A DNA stretch of 64,000 bases, taken from assembly GCF_026125825.1 (NCBI RefSeq), contig NZ_JAHCKK010000014.1, positions 1 through 64,000 of the forward strand, given 5' to 3'. Positions 45,978 through 53,025 of this stretch are shown here, piece by piece. The notes beneath the pieces are model-generated. The model was not told where the DNA came from. It ran no database searches and saw only the letters and a program-made list of their open reading frames with translations. Each line of letters begins with the position of its first letter. The stretch's first letter is position 1. The position numbers and the translations under genes were made by a program. This DNA comes from Hydrogenophaga sp. (lineage in GTDB: Bacteria > Pseudomonadota > Gammaproteobacteria > Burkholderiales > Burkholderiaceae_C).

Positions 45978-46169
45978 TTGGCTACTCCCAATTACGGATA
46001 CGAAAAGCGCCAGCGCGAGCTTGCCAAGAAAAAGAAGAAAGAGGAAAAGCTCAAAGCCAAGGCCGCGGGTCGCCAGCACCAGGACTCCGATGCACCCGAA
46101 GAGCCGGGTGCTGGATCGCCTGAGGCACCTGGTGACGCCCCGGCGGGCGGCGACAGCGCGGCCGACTGA
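45978..46169 (+). CDS. Small Lys-rich conserved protein
   Basis: 63 residues from a TTG at 45978 (MATPNYGYEKRQRELAKKKK followed by KEEKLKAKAAGR). Very basic, helical N-terminal half, then acidic, Ala/Pro/Gly-rich tail. This kind of short YEKRQRELAKKKKKEEK protein is common and uncharacterised in betaproteobacteria. No membrane segment. Its 3' end faces the tRNA selenouridine synthase across 36 bases. Function unknown; nucleic-acid or ribosome association would suit the charge but is only inference. Confidence 0.75.
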   Translation: MATPNYGYEKRQRELAKKKKKEEKLKAKAAGRQHQDSDAPEEPGAGSPEAPGDAPAGGDSAAD

Positions 46170-46205
46170 GTCCGCTGGCTCCCGCGTCGGCCGGCGCTGT
46201 CGCGC

Positions 46206-47285
46206 TCAGGCCGGGTGGGTGGCTGTGGCCTCGTCGGCCATCAGCGACCGAGCCGCCTCCATCAAGGCGTCGGGGGACCGGTCCCTCAGCACCAGCGGCC
46301 GGGCCTGCGAGAACCGCGTGAAATTGCGCGCAATCGACTGGGCGTACATCGGGTCATAGTGTCCCGTGAGCAGTTCCAGCACCACCTCTGGCGTGTGGCC
46401 CGCACGCACTTTGCCCGTCCAGCCCGACACCACCTGCTTGCCCCGCAGTTCCGTGAGGGCCTCCAGCCGTTCGCAAAACGCCGCCGGGTCCTTCACGAAG
46501 AAGTCGTAATCTTCCAGCAGCAAGGCCACCCGCTCCTCGTCGCCCAACTGCAGATCGATGCACGGGCTGGCGCGCATGGCATCGATCAGCGCCTCGTTCA
46601 CGCGAACATTGCCCACCTTCTTGCTCTCGCTCTCGACGTACACCACCCGGCCTGGGTCGAAACCACGCAGGGCTTGCCACACCAGGGAATCGAATCGCTT
46701 CTGGCTGGGCTGCGGTTGGCCGGGGATCTGGCCGAGCACCGAACTTCGGTGGCTGGCCAGGGCCTCGAGGTCGAGCACCTGGGCGCCCTGGGCGGCCAGG
46801 GCATGGAGCAGGCGCGTCTTGCCGCTGCCGGTCGGGCCGCAGACCACACGGTACGACAAGCCTTGGGCCAGAGCCGGCAACGCTTCCACCAGCGCGGCGC
46901 GCCAGGCCTTGTAGCCACCTTCGATCAGCGTCACGTGAAAGCCGATGGCGCCCAGGATGGTGGCCAGCGCGCCGCTTCGATTGCCCCCGCGCCAGCAGTA
47001 GGCCAGCGGCTTCCAGCCCTTGGGCTTGTCGATCACCTCGCGTTCGATGTGGGCCGCGATGTTGCGAGCCGACAGGGCCGCGCCGCGCTTCTTGGCCTCG
47101 AAGGGGTTGACCTGCTTGTACATCGTGCCGATGTCGATGCGCTGCTGGTTGTCCAGCGTCGGCCAATTCACCGCGCCCGGCACGTGATCGAGCGCGTACT
47201 CGTCTTCGGTGCGCGCGTCGATCAGGGTGTCGAACTCGTCGAGGCGGGCCATCGCCGCGGTGGCGCTCAGGATGTGGACAGGCAT
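46206..47285 (-). CDS. mnmH: tRNA 2-selenouridine synthase
   Basis: 359 residues. N-terminal rhodanese domain (about 5-135: FDTLIDARTEDEYALDHVPG, then YCWRGGNRSGALATILGA with active-site Cys97) and C-terminal P-loop domain (GPTGSGKTRLLHAL, 150-163; DLEALASHRSSVLG). It swaps sulfur for selenium in 2-thiouridine at the tRNA wobble position using selenophosphate, with a geranylated intermediate. SelD is not in the window. Six bases after the tesA-like stop, on the same strand, so probably co-transcribed; the GATAAT just upstream is mostly the tesA stop region. Confidence 0.95.
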   Translation of the reverse strand: MPVHILSATAAMARLDEFDTLIDARTEDEYALDHVPGAVNWPTLDNQQRIDIGTMYKQVNPFEAKKRGAALSARNIAAHIEREVIDKPKGWKPLAYCWRGGNRSGALATILGAIGFHVTLIEGGYKAWRAALVEALPALAQGLSYRVVCGPTGSGKTRLLHALAAQGAQVLDLEALASHRSSVLGQIPGQPQPSQKRFDSLVWQALRGFDPGRVVYVESESKKVGNVRVNEALIDAMRASPCIDLQLGDEERVALLLEDYDFFVKDPAAFCERLEALTELRGKQVVSGWTGKVRAGHTPEVVLELLTGHYDPMYAQSIARNFTRFSQARPLVLRDRSPDALMEAARSLMADEATATHPA

Positions 47286-47291
47286 ACCCGA

Positions 47292-47954
47292 TTATCGGGT
47301 GGCGAGCAGTTTGCGCAGTTCGGGCCAGACGTTGTCGCGCATGGTGGCCTGGGCGGATTCGTTGGGGTGGATGCGGTCGGCCTGAAACATCGCGGTGGGG
47401 TCTTTCGTGTCGGCGACGCCCTTGAGGAAGAAGGGCACGAGCGCGGTCTTCTCCGCCTTGGCGACGCTGGTGAAGACCTCGCGGAATTCCTGACCGTACT
47501 TCGCACCGTAGTTGGGTGGCATCTCCATGCCCAGCAGCAGGACCTTCGCGCCTGCCTCACGCGAGAGTCGGGCCATGGTGGCGATGTTCTCGCGTGTCAT
47601 GTTCAGTGGCAGGCCGCGCAAGGCGTCGTTGCCGCCCAGTTCGATCACCACCAGCGCGGGCTGGTGCTGCTTGAGCAGTGGAGTGATGCGCGAGCGCCCG
47701 CCCGACGTGGTGTCGCCGCTGATGCTGGCGTTGACCACCCGGGCGCGAACTTTTTCCCGTTTCAGACGCTCTTCCAGCAAGGCCACCCAGCCGGTGCCGC
47801 GCTTGAGGCCGTATTCGGCGCTGAGGGAATCCCCCACCACGAGGATCAGCGGATCGGCGGACGTGCTGGCCTGAGCATGGGTCAAGCCCGAAGACCCTGC
47901 GACGGCCAGGGCGCACAGCGCGCCGGCCAGCGCGTTAAAGTGACGGCGTTTCAA
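47292..47954 (-). CDS. tesA: TesA-like periplasmic lysophospholipase/arylesterase (SGNH hydrolase)
   Basis: Start chosen at TTG 47954: it gives MKRRHFNALAGALCALAVAG then SSGLTHAQA, a clean signal peptide, with AAGGA nine bases upstream. An ATG at 47972 would place that AAGGA inside the coding region and overlap the ATG of the divergent ABC gene. The 220-residue protein shows the SGNH blocks: ILVVGDSLSAEYGL (nucleophile S43), ELGGNDALRG (G and N of blocks II/III) and ADRIHPNESAQ (D and H). TesA is a periplasmic thioesterase, lysophospholipase and protease I. Its divergent pairing with YbbA is conserved from E. coli. Confidence 0.93.
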   Translation of the reverse strand: MKRRHFNALAGALCALAVAGSSGLTHAQASTSADPLILVVGDSLSAEYGLKRGTGWVALLEERLKREKVRARVVNASISGDTTSGGRSRITPLLKQHQPALVVIELGGNDALRGLPLNMTRENIATMARLSREAGAKVLLLGMEMPPNYGAKYGQEFREVFTSVAKAEKTALVPFFLKGVADTKDPTAMFQADRIHPNESAQATMRDNVWPELRKLLATR

Positions 47955-47970
47955 CTTGAGAAGTCCTTCC

Positions 47971-48657
47971 ATGTCCGATGTGATGATTGCGGTCCAGCAT
48001 GTGTTCAAGTCCGTGACCGACTCCACCGGCTCCCTGACGATTCTGCGCGATATCGATTTCACTTTGAACAAGGGTGAAACCGCCGCCATCGTGGGCGCAT
48101 CCGGGTCGGGCAAGAGCACCCTGCTGTCGATCGTTGCGGGGTTGGACACGCCCAGCAGCGGCACAGTTCACATCGACGGCGTCGATTTGTTCGCCATGAA
48201 CGAGGATCAGCGTGCCGCGCTGCGCGCGCAGAAGGTGGGTTTCGTCTTCCAGAGCTTCCAGTTGCTGGGCAACCTCACCGCGCTGGAGAACGTGATGCTG
48301 CCGCTGGAGCTGGCTGGCCTGCGCGACGCGCGCGCCACCGCCACCCAGATGCTGCAGCGGGTGGGCCTGGGCGAGCGCCTCTCAAGCTACCCCAAGGTGC
48401 TCTCGGGCGGCGAACAGCAGCGTGTGGCGCTGGCGCGCGCCTTTGTGGTGCAGCCGTCGGTGTTGCTGGCCGACGAACCCACTGGCAGCCTGGATTTCGC
48501 CACCGGCGCCCGGATCATGGAACTCATGTTCGAGCTCAACCGCGAGCAGGGGACCACACTCGTGCTGGTGACGCACGACCGGGCCATTGCCCAACGCTGC
48601 GAACGCCGCATCACGATCGAGGCTGGCCAGGTGGCCGTCGAGGGCGAAGCGGCCTGA
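47971..48657 (+). CDS. ybbA: ABC transporter ATP-binding protein, YbbA/LolD-like
   Basis: 228 residues. Walker A GASGSGKST (42-50), Q-loop FVFQSFQLLGNLTALENV, signature LSGGEQQRVALARAF, Walker B LLADEPTGSLDFATG and switch His in VLVTHDRAIAQR. The MacB/LolD group of ATPases works with FtsX-like permeases; YbbA in E. coli pairs with YbbP. Here no permease follows (next gene is convergent thioredoxin), so it must join a distant permease. Divergent from tesA with overlapping control region; RBS GAGAAG. Confidence 0.9.
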   Translation: MSDVMIAVQHVFKSVTDSTGSLTILRDIDFTLNKGETAAIVGASGSGKSTLLSIVAGLDTPSSGTVHIDGVDLFAMNEDQRAALRAQKVGFVFQSFQLLGNLTALENVMLPLELAGLRDARATATQMLQRVGLGERLSSYPKVLSGGEQQRVALARAFVVQPSVLLADEPTGSLDFATGARIMELMFELNREQGTTLVLVTHDRAIAQRCERRITIEAGQVAVEGEAA

Positions 48658-48663
48658 GGAAGC

Positions 48664-49011
48664 TCAGGCGGACGCCCTGCGCAGCCGCTGCCAGAGCGCA
48701 GCCACCTCGCCGTCCACCTGCGTGGCCCGGTAGCCCGGTTCGCCGAGTGTCTCCAGCAGGCGCGTCAGCAGCTCCACGCGGGGCAGGACCGGCCCGAAAA
48801 ACAGCACCCGCTCACCTTGGCCGATCAGCACGGAAGGCAGGGTTTCCACATCGAGGTCGCCCAGCAGCTCGGCTTCGTCCTCGATGTCCAGCCAGCGCCA
48901 GCGCAACTGCGGGTGGGTGCTGGCGACCTCGTCCATCACCGGCTTCCAGTCGCGGCAGGTGCCGCACCACTGGGCGCACAGGCTCACGACATGGAGCGGT
49001 TCAGCGACCAA
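48664..49011 (-). CDS. Thioredoxin-family protein with CGTC motif
   Basis: 115 residues from a TTG at 49011 preceded by AGGGGA, overlapping the end of the upstream cytochrome gene by 11 bases. Active site SLCAQWCGTCRDWKPVM with C16/C19; cis-Pro region ETLPSVLIGQGERVLFF. No signal peptide, so cytosolic as predicted. It is last in a four-gene operon with two c-type cytochromes and an acyl-CoA-dehydrogenase-like protein, so it could have a redox role tied to them, but it is on the wrong side of the membrane for haem attachment unless exported another way. An extra Cys12 lies two residues before the usual W. Confidence 0.85.
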   Translation of the reverse strand: MVAEPLHVVSLCAQWCGTCRDWKPVMDEVASTHPQLRWRWLDIEDEAELLGDLDVETLPSVLIGQGERVLFFGPVLPRVELLTRLLETLGEPGYRATQVDGEVAALWQRLRRASA

Positions 49012-50314
49012 GCGGTCCCCTGAGCTGTTGCACGTCCAGGGCACTGACCGGTGGCGCCTGGTTGCCCCACTGGGTGCGCACATAGGTCAGCACGTCGGCC
49101 AGTTCCTGGTCGCTGAGCTGCAGCACGAACGGAGGCATGCCAAAGGGACGCGGGTGGCCTTCGGTCGCGGGGCCGAAGCCACCGTTGAGCACGATTTGCA
49201 CCAGGTTGGCGGGCGACGCCATCGTCACCGCACGGTTGCCGGCCAGAGCGGGGTAGGCCGTCGAGCCCTGGCTGAGGATGCCTTCACCCTGCTTGCCGTG
49301 GCATTGGGCGCAATGCTGCTCGTACCGCTGGCCGCCCATGCTGAGCGCGCGGCTGTCGGCGGCGGGAGGCTTCTCGCCGCGCGATGCCGATGGCTTGGGC
49401 AACTGCTGGAGGTAAGTGGCCATGGCCCGAAGGTCGGCCGGTGCCCAATGCTGCGTGCTGTGCTGCACCACCTCGGCCATGGGGCCGGACACCAGCGCGT
49501 CCCGGGCGCGGCCGTCCTTGAACAGGGCGACGATCTCCTCGATGGACCAGTCCTGGACGCCGGCCTCCGCCGGGTCGAGCAGTGAGGGCGCGTACCAGCG
49601 CTGCATGGGGATCAGACCGCCGGAAAGGCCGAGCATGTCCCCCTGGCCGCCCAGGGCGTCGCGCGGCACGTGGCAGGCGCTGCAATGGCCCAGGCCATTG
49701 ACGAGGTAGGCGCCGCGCAGCATCTCTGGCGCGCGCGCGGCCGAGGTGGGCGGTTCGTCCGCGCCGGCCTTGAAGTACAGGGTGCGCCAGGCCTTGAGCG
49801 CGAGCTGGGTGTTGTAGGGCCAGCGGATGTCGTGCGGAGGCACCTGCGCGTCCACCGGTGGCAGGCTGCGGAAATACGCGTAGAGCGCGTCGCTGTCCTC
49901 GCGGGTGACCTGGGTGGTGTTGTTGTAGGGGAAGGCCGGGTTGAGCCAGCGGCCATCGGGTCCCTGGCCGTGGTGCATGGCGCGCCAGAAGTCGTCGGCG
50001 GTCCAGGGGCCCAGGCCGCTGTCGCTGGGTGTGAGGTTGCTGCCGTACACGGTGCCGAATGGCGTTGGCAGGGCATAGCCGCCGGCGAAAGGCTCGCCAC
50101 CGCGCGTGGTGTGACACGCCTGGCAATTGCCCACCACCGACAGGTAACGCCCACGCTCGATGGTGTGCGGGTCGCGCAGGTCGGTGGCCACGGCGGGTGG
50201 TGCGACGGCGATGGGCTGTGCGGGCCATGCGAGCCAGGCGACCACGGCCACGCCAACAAGCACACATGCGGCGAACGCTCGCAAGGCGATGCGGGGAAGG
50301 GGGGCGGCGCTCAT
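49001..50314 (-). CDS. Triheme cytochrome c, alcohol-dehydrogenase subunit II type
   Basis: 437 residues. A membrane/signal helix (about 8-31, RIALRAFAACVLVGVAVVAW) then three c-type haem sites: CQACH (64-68), CSACH (211-215) and CAQCH (335-339). The layout and segments such as GRYLSVVGNCQACHT, LPTPFGTVYGSNLTP, TREDSDALYAYFRSLPPV and MPPFVLQLSDQELADVLTYV match the cytochrome subunits of membrane-bound alcohol, gluconate or aldehyde dehydrogenases. Those oxidise a quinoprotein or flavoprotein partner and reduce ubiquinone or an oxidase. No such dehydrogenase is adjacent; instead the operon has an ACAD-like protein. ATGA overlap with the diheme gene upstream. Confidence 0.9.
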   Translation of the reverse strand: MSAAPLPRIALRAFAACVLVGVAVVAWLAWPAQPIAVAPPAVATDLRDPHTIERGRYLSVVGNCQACHTTRGGEPFAGGYALPTPFGTVYGSNLTPSDSGLGPWTADDFWRAMHHGQGPDGRWLNPAFPYNNTTQVTREDSDALYAYFRSLPPVDAQVPPHDIRWPYNTQLALKAWRTLYFKAGADEPPTSAARAPEMLRGAYLVNGLGHCSACHVPRDALGGQGDMLGLSGGLIPMQRWYAPSLLDPAEAGVQDWSIEEIVALFKDGRARDALVSGPMAEVVQHSTQHWAPADLRAMATYLQQLPKPSASRGEKPPAADSRALSMGGQRYEQHCAQCHGKQGEGILSQGSTAYPALAGNRAVTMASPANLVQIVLNGGFGPATEGHPRPFGMPPFVLQLSDQELADVLTYVRTQWGNQAPPVSALDVQQLRGPLGR

Positions 50315-51054
50315 GGACGGCCTCCCTTCGGTGGCATGGCGCTGCCGCATTGCAGGGGCAGAGGCGTCGCGCCTGGTGGCACGGCGTGGGTGTTCGCCGG
50401 CAGGCGCTGCGTGGAGAGCCAGGCGCTCACGGCCGCGATGTCGCGGATGTCCAGGCGCTGGGCGATATCGGCCATGCAATCGGGCGCATGGGCCTTGCGT
50501 TGGCCGGTGCGCCAGGCGCCGAGTTGTGCGTTGAGGTAGTCGCGTGGCAACCCCAGCAGGCCAGGGGTGGCCGGCTGCACGCCGGTGAGCGCCGCACCGT
50601 GGCAGGCGACGCAGGCTGGCAGGCGGCGAGCGGAGTCGCCGTGCAGGGCCAGCTGCTCACCGCGCTGCAGTTCCTGCGGCGTGGCGTCGGCCTTGGCTGG
50701 CGCGGGGTAGGGCACGTCCATGGCGGCGAAGTGCTCGGCGATTTCCAGCAGGTAGGCGTCGCTCAGCGGATCGACCATCTGCGTCATCAGGCGGTAGGTA
50801 CGGCGGCCATCGCGGAAATGCAGCAGCTGGTTGTAGAGATAGCCGGCGGGTTTGCCCGCCAGGCGCGGGTAGTAGCCATCGGGCGCGGCGCGCCCCTGGT
50901 TGCCGTGGCAGGCGGTGCAGGCCAGCATGCGCTGGGCCATGGTGTCCTCGAAGGTCGGCGGCTGCGCGGCGGCCGGCGCCAGCACGCAGGCCAGCGCAAG
51001 CAGCAGGGAGGGGCGCCAGCGCGGGCGCAGGGTTGAACGCGAAAACAGGGTCAT
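50311..51054 (-). CDS. Diheme cytochrome c, c4-like
   Basis: 247 residues with a Sec signal (PSLLLALACVLAPAAA, cleavage near residue 31) and two haem sites: CTACH (46-50) and CVACH (148-152), each at the start of a c4-type domain (ACHGNQGRAAPDGYYPRLAG, LLGLPRDYLNAQLGAWRTGQ). Met ligands are likely in MTQMVDPLSD and CMADIAQRLD. c4 cytochromes are periplasmic electron carriers to terminal oxidases. Two further Cys near the C-terminus (PDC, LQC) are unusual for c4. ATGA overlaps on both sides show tight translational coupling with the ACAD-like and triheme genes. Confidence 0.9.
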   Translation of the reverse strand: MTLFSRSTLRPRWRPSLLLALACVLAPAAAQPPTFEDTMAQRMLACTACHGNQGRAAPDGYYPRLAGKPAGYLYNQLLHFRDGRRTYRLMTQMVDPLSDAYLLEIAEHFAAMDVPYPAPAKADATPQELQRGEQLALHGDSARRLPACVACHGAALTGVQPATPGLLGLPRDYLNAQLGAWRTGQRKAHAPDCMADIAQRLDIRDIAAVSAWLSTQRLPANTHAVPPGATPLPLQCGSAMPPKGGRP

Positions 51055-51740
51055 GTCGTGGGGAACGTTGGAGGTGAGAGCGTGGGCAGGGCGGTTCGGT
51101 TCCAGTCGGTCGGGCAGGGCAGGCCGGCGGCCAGCGCGGCCGCCACTGGGCCCAGGCGCTGGGGCAGGTCCGGGCCGCACAGCCATTCGTCCTCGCGAAA
51201 AAAGACGTGCTCGAGCCGCAGCGTGGCGGCGTGGGCATTCGCAGGCCAGTGTGCCCCAGTATCGGGGAGAACCGACAGGCCATCTTCCTCGCTGCGCAGC
51301 AGCACCCAGTGGTCCACCGGGCCATTCAGGCGCACCGGCGCGACCAGGGAGAAGCCCGCCCATTGCAGGTTGGGCACCGGTTGAAGTTCGCCGCGCAGCA
51401 ACCAGCCCCGGCCGGTGTCGTGCGCGTACAGCGCATCGAACGAAGGCGACACGGTGGCGGCGCGCTCGCCCGAGAGGAAGTCGGCCAGCCAGTGGTCGCG
51501 CAGGGCGATGTTGGGGGTTTGGAGCAAGGCTTCGATGGCCAGCCGCTGGGCCCAGAGCACCCCAGCCGCCGCCCGGTCGTGCCGCGCCAGCTCGGCCGCC
51601 CCGGCCGCCAGCGCGTCCAACCCTTCGCCCGAACCACCGAGGTGGATGGGCACGCCGCAGCGCAGCAGGCCGCTGTCCACCACCTCGCGCAGCGCGTCGG
51701 GGCCGGGTTGGGTCGGTGGCTTCACGGATTGCTGAGACAT
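51051..51740 (-). CDS. Acyl-CoA-dehydrogenase-like protein lacking the C-terminal domain
   Basis: 229 residues, about 60 percent of a normal acyl-CoA dehydrogenase. The N-terminal helical part (VDSGLLRCGVPIHLGGSGEG, AAELARHDRAAAGVLWAQRL) and the middle beta-barrel (LSGERAATVSPSFDALYAHD, LRGELQPVPNLQWAGFSLVA, EDGLSVLPDTGAHW) are recognisable. The C-terminal helical domain, which carries the catalytic Glu or Arg/FAD contacts, is absent; the protein ends soon after FFREDEWLCGPDLPQRLGPV. No frameshift is visible: the stop is part of an ATGA overlap with the cytochrome gene, so the short form looks intended. First gene of the operon; possible promoter and three octamer repeats lie upstream (51800-51834). 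Confidence 0.75.
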   Translation of the reverse strand: MSQQSVKPPTQPGPDALREVVDSGLLRCGVPIHLGGSGEGLDALAAGAAELARHDRAAAGVLWAQRLAIEALLQTPNIALRDHWLADFLSGERAATVSPSFDALYAHDTGRGWLLRGELQPVPNLQWAGFSLVAPVRLNGPVDHWVLLRSEEDGLSVLPDTGAHWPANAHAATLRLEHVFFREDEWLCGPDLPQRLGPVAAALAAGLPCPTDWNRTALPTLSPPTFPTT

Positions 51741-51799
51741 GCCGCCATCGTGGCCCAGGACCGTCTGATGTGCAAGATTCAGATTTATTGAAAAAACGC

Positions 51800-51834
51800 C
51801 GGATCAGATGGACTGGCTGATCCGTTCTGATCCG
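51800..51834. promoter_or_regulatory. Triple octamer operator between the cytochrome operon and lrgA
   Basis: CGGATCAG (51800-51807) is an exact inverted copy of CTGATCCG, which then occurs twice as direct repeats (51817-51824 and 51827-51834, spaced by one helical turn). A degenerate fourth, CTGAGCCG, is at 51852-51859. Inverted plus direct repeats are the arrangement reported for MocR-type regulators such as PdxR, and a MocR gene follows lrgAB at 53026. Confidence 0.65.
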
Positions 51835-51881
51835 CTTGCATTGCAGCCCATCTGAGCCGTGGCAGATGCGGTGTGCCGCGC

Positions 51882-51887
51882 GATACT
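51882..51887 (+). promoter_or_regulatory. Candidate leaderless -10 box of lrgA
   Basis: GATACT lies exactly six bases before the ATG at 51894, so transcription would begin on the A of the start codon. Confidence 0.35.
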
Positions 51888-51893
51888 GGCCCG

Positions 51894-52292
51894 ATGATGT
51901 CTCGCCTTCCTGAACTTCGTGGGCCGCGTGCCACCCGCCTGGCCGGCTGGTTGGCTGCCGCTGGGCTGCTGGTGGGCCTGCAGTGGCTGGGCGATGCCCT
52001 GGTGGCTTTCCTCGACTGGCCCTTGCCCGGTTCGTTGCTGGGCTTGCTTTTGTTGCTGGGCCTGCTGGCGCTTCGCGGCGGCGTGCCGCGCGGCTTGGAC
52101 GATGTGAGCGCGCCGCTGCTGCGCCACCTCATGCTGTTCCTGATCCCCTCGGTGGCCGCCGTGGGGCTGTACAGCCATCTGCTGGTGGAGCACGCGGCGC
52201 TCTTTGTGTTGGCGGCCACCCTGGTGACGGCGCTCACGATCGCCGTGACGGGATGGACATTGCACCGGCTGATGCGCCGTCGGCTGCCGTGA
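51894..52292 (+). CDS. CidA/LrgA-family membrane protein
   Basis: 132 residues with four predicted membrane helices (LAGWLAAAGLLVGLQWLGDA, LPGSLLGLLLLLGLLALRGG, HLMLFLIPSVAAVGLYSHLL, ALFVLAATLVTALTIAVTGW). The WPLPGSLLGLLLLLGLL signature and the LLRHLMLFLIP loop match LrgA/CidA, holin-like partners of LrgB; homologous pairs transport pyruvate or glycolate or affect autolysis. Start at 51894, with a second ATG at 51897. It overlaps lrgB by GTGA. Divergent from the cytochrome operon. Confidence 0.9.
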   Translation: MMSRLPELRGPRATRLAGWLAAAGLLVGLQWLGDALVAFLDWPLPGSLLGLLLLLGLLALRGGVPRGLDDVSAPLLRHLMLFLIPSVAAVGLYSHLLVEHAALFVLAATLVTALTIAVTGWTLHRLMRRRLP

Positions 52293-52969
52293 GCGCGGCG
52301 TTCGTCTGGACGCTGCTGACCCTGGCGGCCTACACGGCGGCGCTGGGCCTGTACCGGCGCAGCGGCCATCATCTGCTGTGCCTGCCAGTGCTCACCGGCA
52401 CGGGCCTGGTGCTGGGCGCGCTGGCACTGGCGGGCGCGGGCTACCCCGTCTATGCCGAGGGCACGCGCTTGCTGCGCTGGCTGACCGGGCCGGCCATCAT
52501 CGCGCTGGCCGTGCCGCTGTACCGGCAGGCTGCGCTGCTGCGGCGCCTGGCGCTTCCCTTGGTGGGCGCCTTGCTCGCGGGCTGCCTGGCCTCGGTGCTC
52601 GGCACGCTGCTGCTGGCCTGGAGCCTGGCATCGCCGATGTCTTTCGCACTGTCGATCGCCCCCAAAGCCGCGACCATGCCGATCGCCATGCAGGCGGCGG
52701 AGCGCGCGGGCGGCCTGCCCTCGGTCGCGGCCCTGGCCGTGGTGGCCACCGGTGTCATGGGCACGCTGCTCGCCCGGCCGGTGCTGGGACTGATGAGGCT
52801 GGATGATGCGAGCACGCGCAGCTTTGCGCTGGGCCTGGTCGCACACGCCATTGGCACCGCGCGCACCCTGCAGACGCAGCCCGGCAGCGTGGCCTTCGCG
52901 GCGCTTGCCATGGGTTTGAACGGCGTGGGCACTGCGCTGGTGATCGCCTTGCTGGCCCGCTGGTTGTGA
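52289..52969 (+). CDS. LrgB-family membrane protein
   Basis: 226 residues from GTG at 52289 (MSAAFVWTLLTLAAYTAALG). Multiple hydrophobic helices, with the LrgB hallmarks SPMSFALSIAPKAATMPIAM and LGLVAHAIGTARTLQ, and GPAIIALAVPLYRQ. Works with the LrgA-like protein upstream; family members include PlgG/YohJK-type glycolate or pyruvate transporters. GTGA overlap with lrgA shows translational coupling. The mocR gene follows after 56 bases with its own possible -10 (TAAGAT at 52991). Confidence 0.92.
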   Translation: MSAAFVWTLLTLAAYTAALGLYRRSGHHLLCLPVLTGTGLVLGALALAGAGYPVYAEGTRLLRWLTGPAIIALAVPLYRQAALLRRLALPLVGALLAGCLASVLGTLLLAWSLASPMSFALSIAPKAATMPIAMQAAERAGGLPSVAALAVVATGVMGTLLARPVLGLMRLDDASTRSFALGLVAHAIGTARTLQTQPGSVAFAALAMGLNGVGTALVIALLARWL

Positions 52970-52990
52970 GAGGCCCGTCGATGGGGTCGC

Positions 52991-53023
52991 TAAGATCGGC
53001 CGACCCCCTTGCACACGCCGATC
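52991..53023 (+). promoter_or_regulatory. Possible mocR promoter with inverted repeat
   Basis: TAAGAT (52991-52996) may be a -10; inverted repeat GATCGGC (52994-53000) and GCCGATC (53017-53023) covers the predicted start site and ends two bases before the ATG at 53026, a position suitable for autorepression. Confidence 0.35.
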
Positions 53024-53025
53024 CC

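Noticed and set aside
51051-51740. ACAD-like gene as a pseudogene
   Set aside because: Short but with ATGA coupling to the next gene and no internal stop or frame change; kept as an intact short protein, though truncation in ancestry remains possible.
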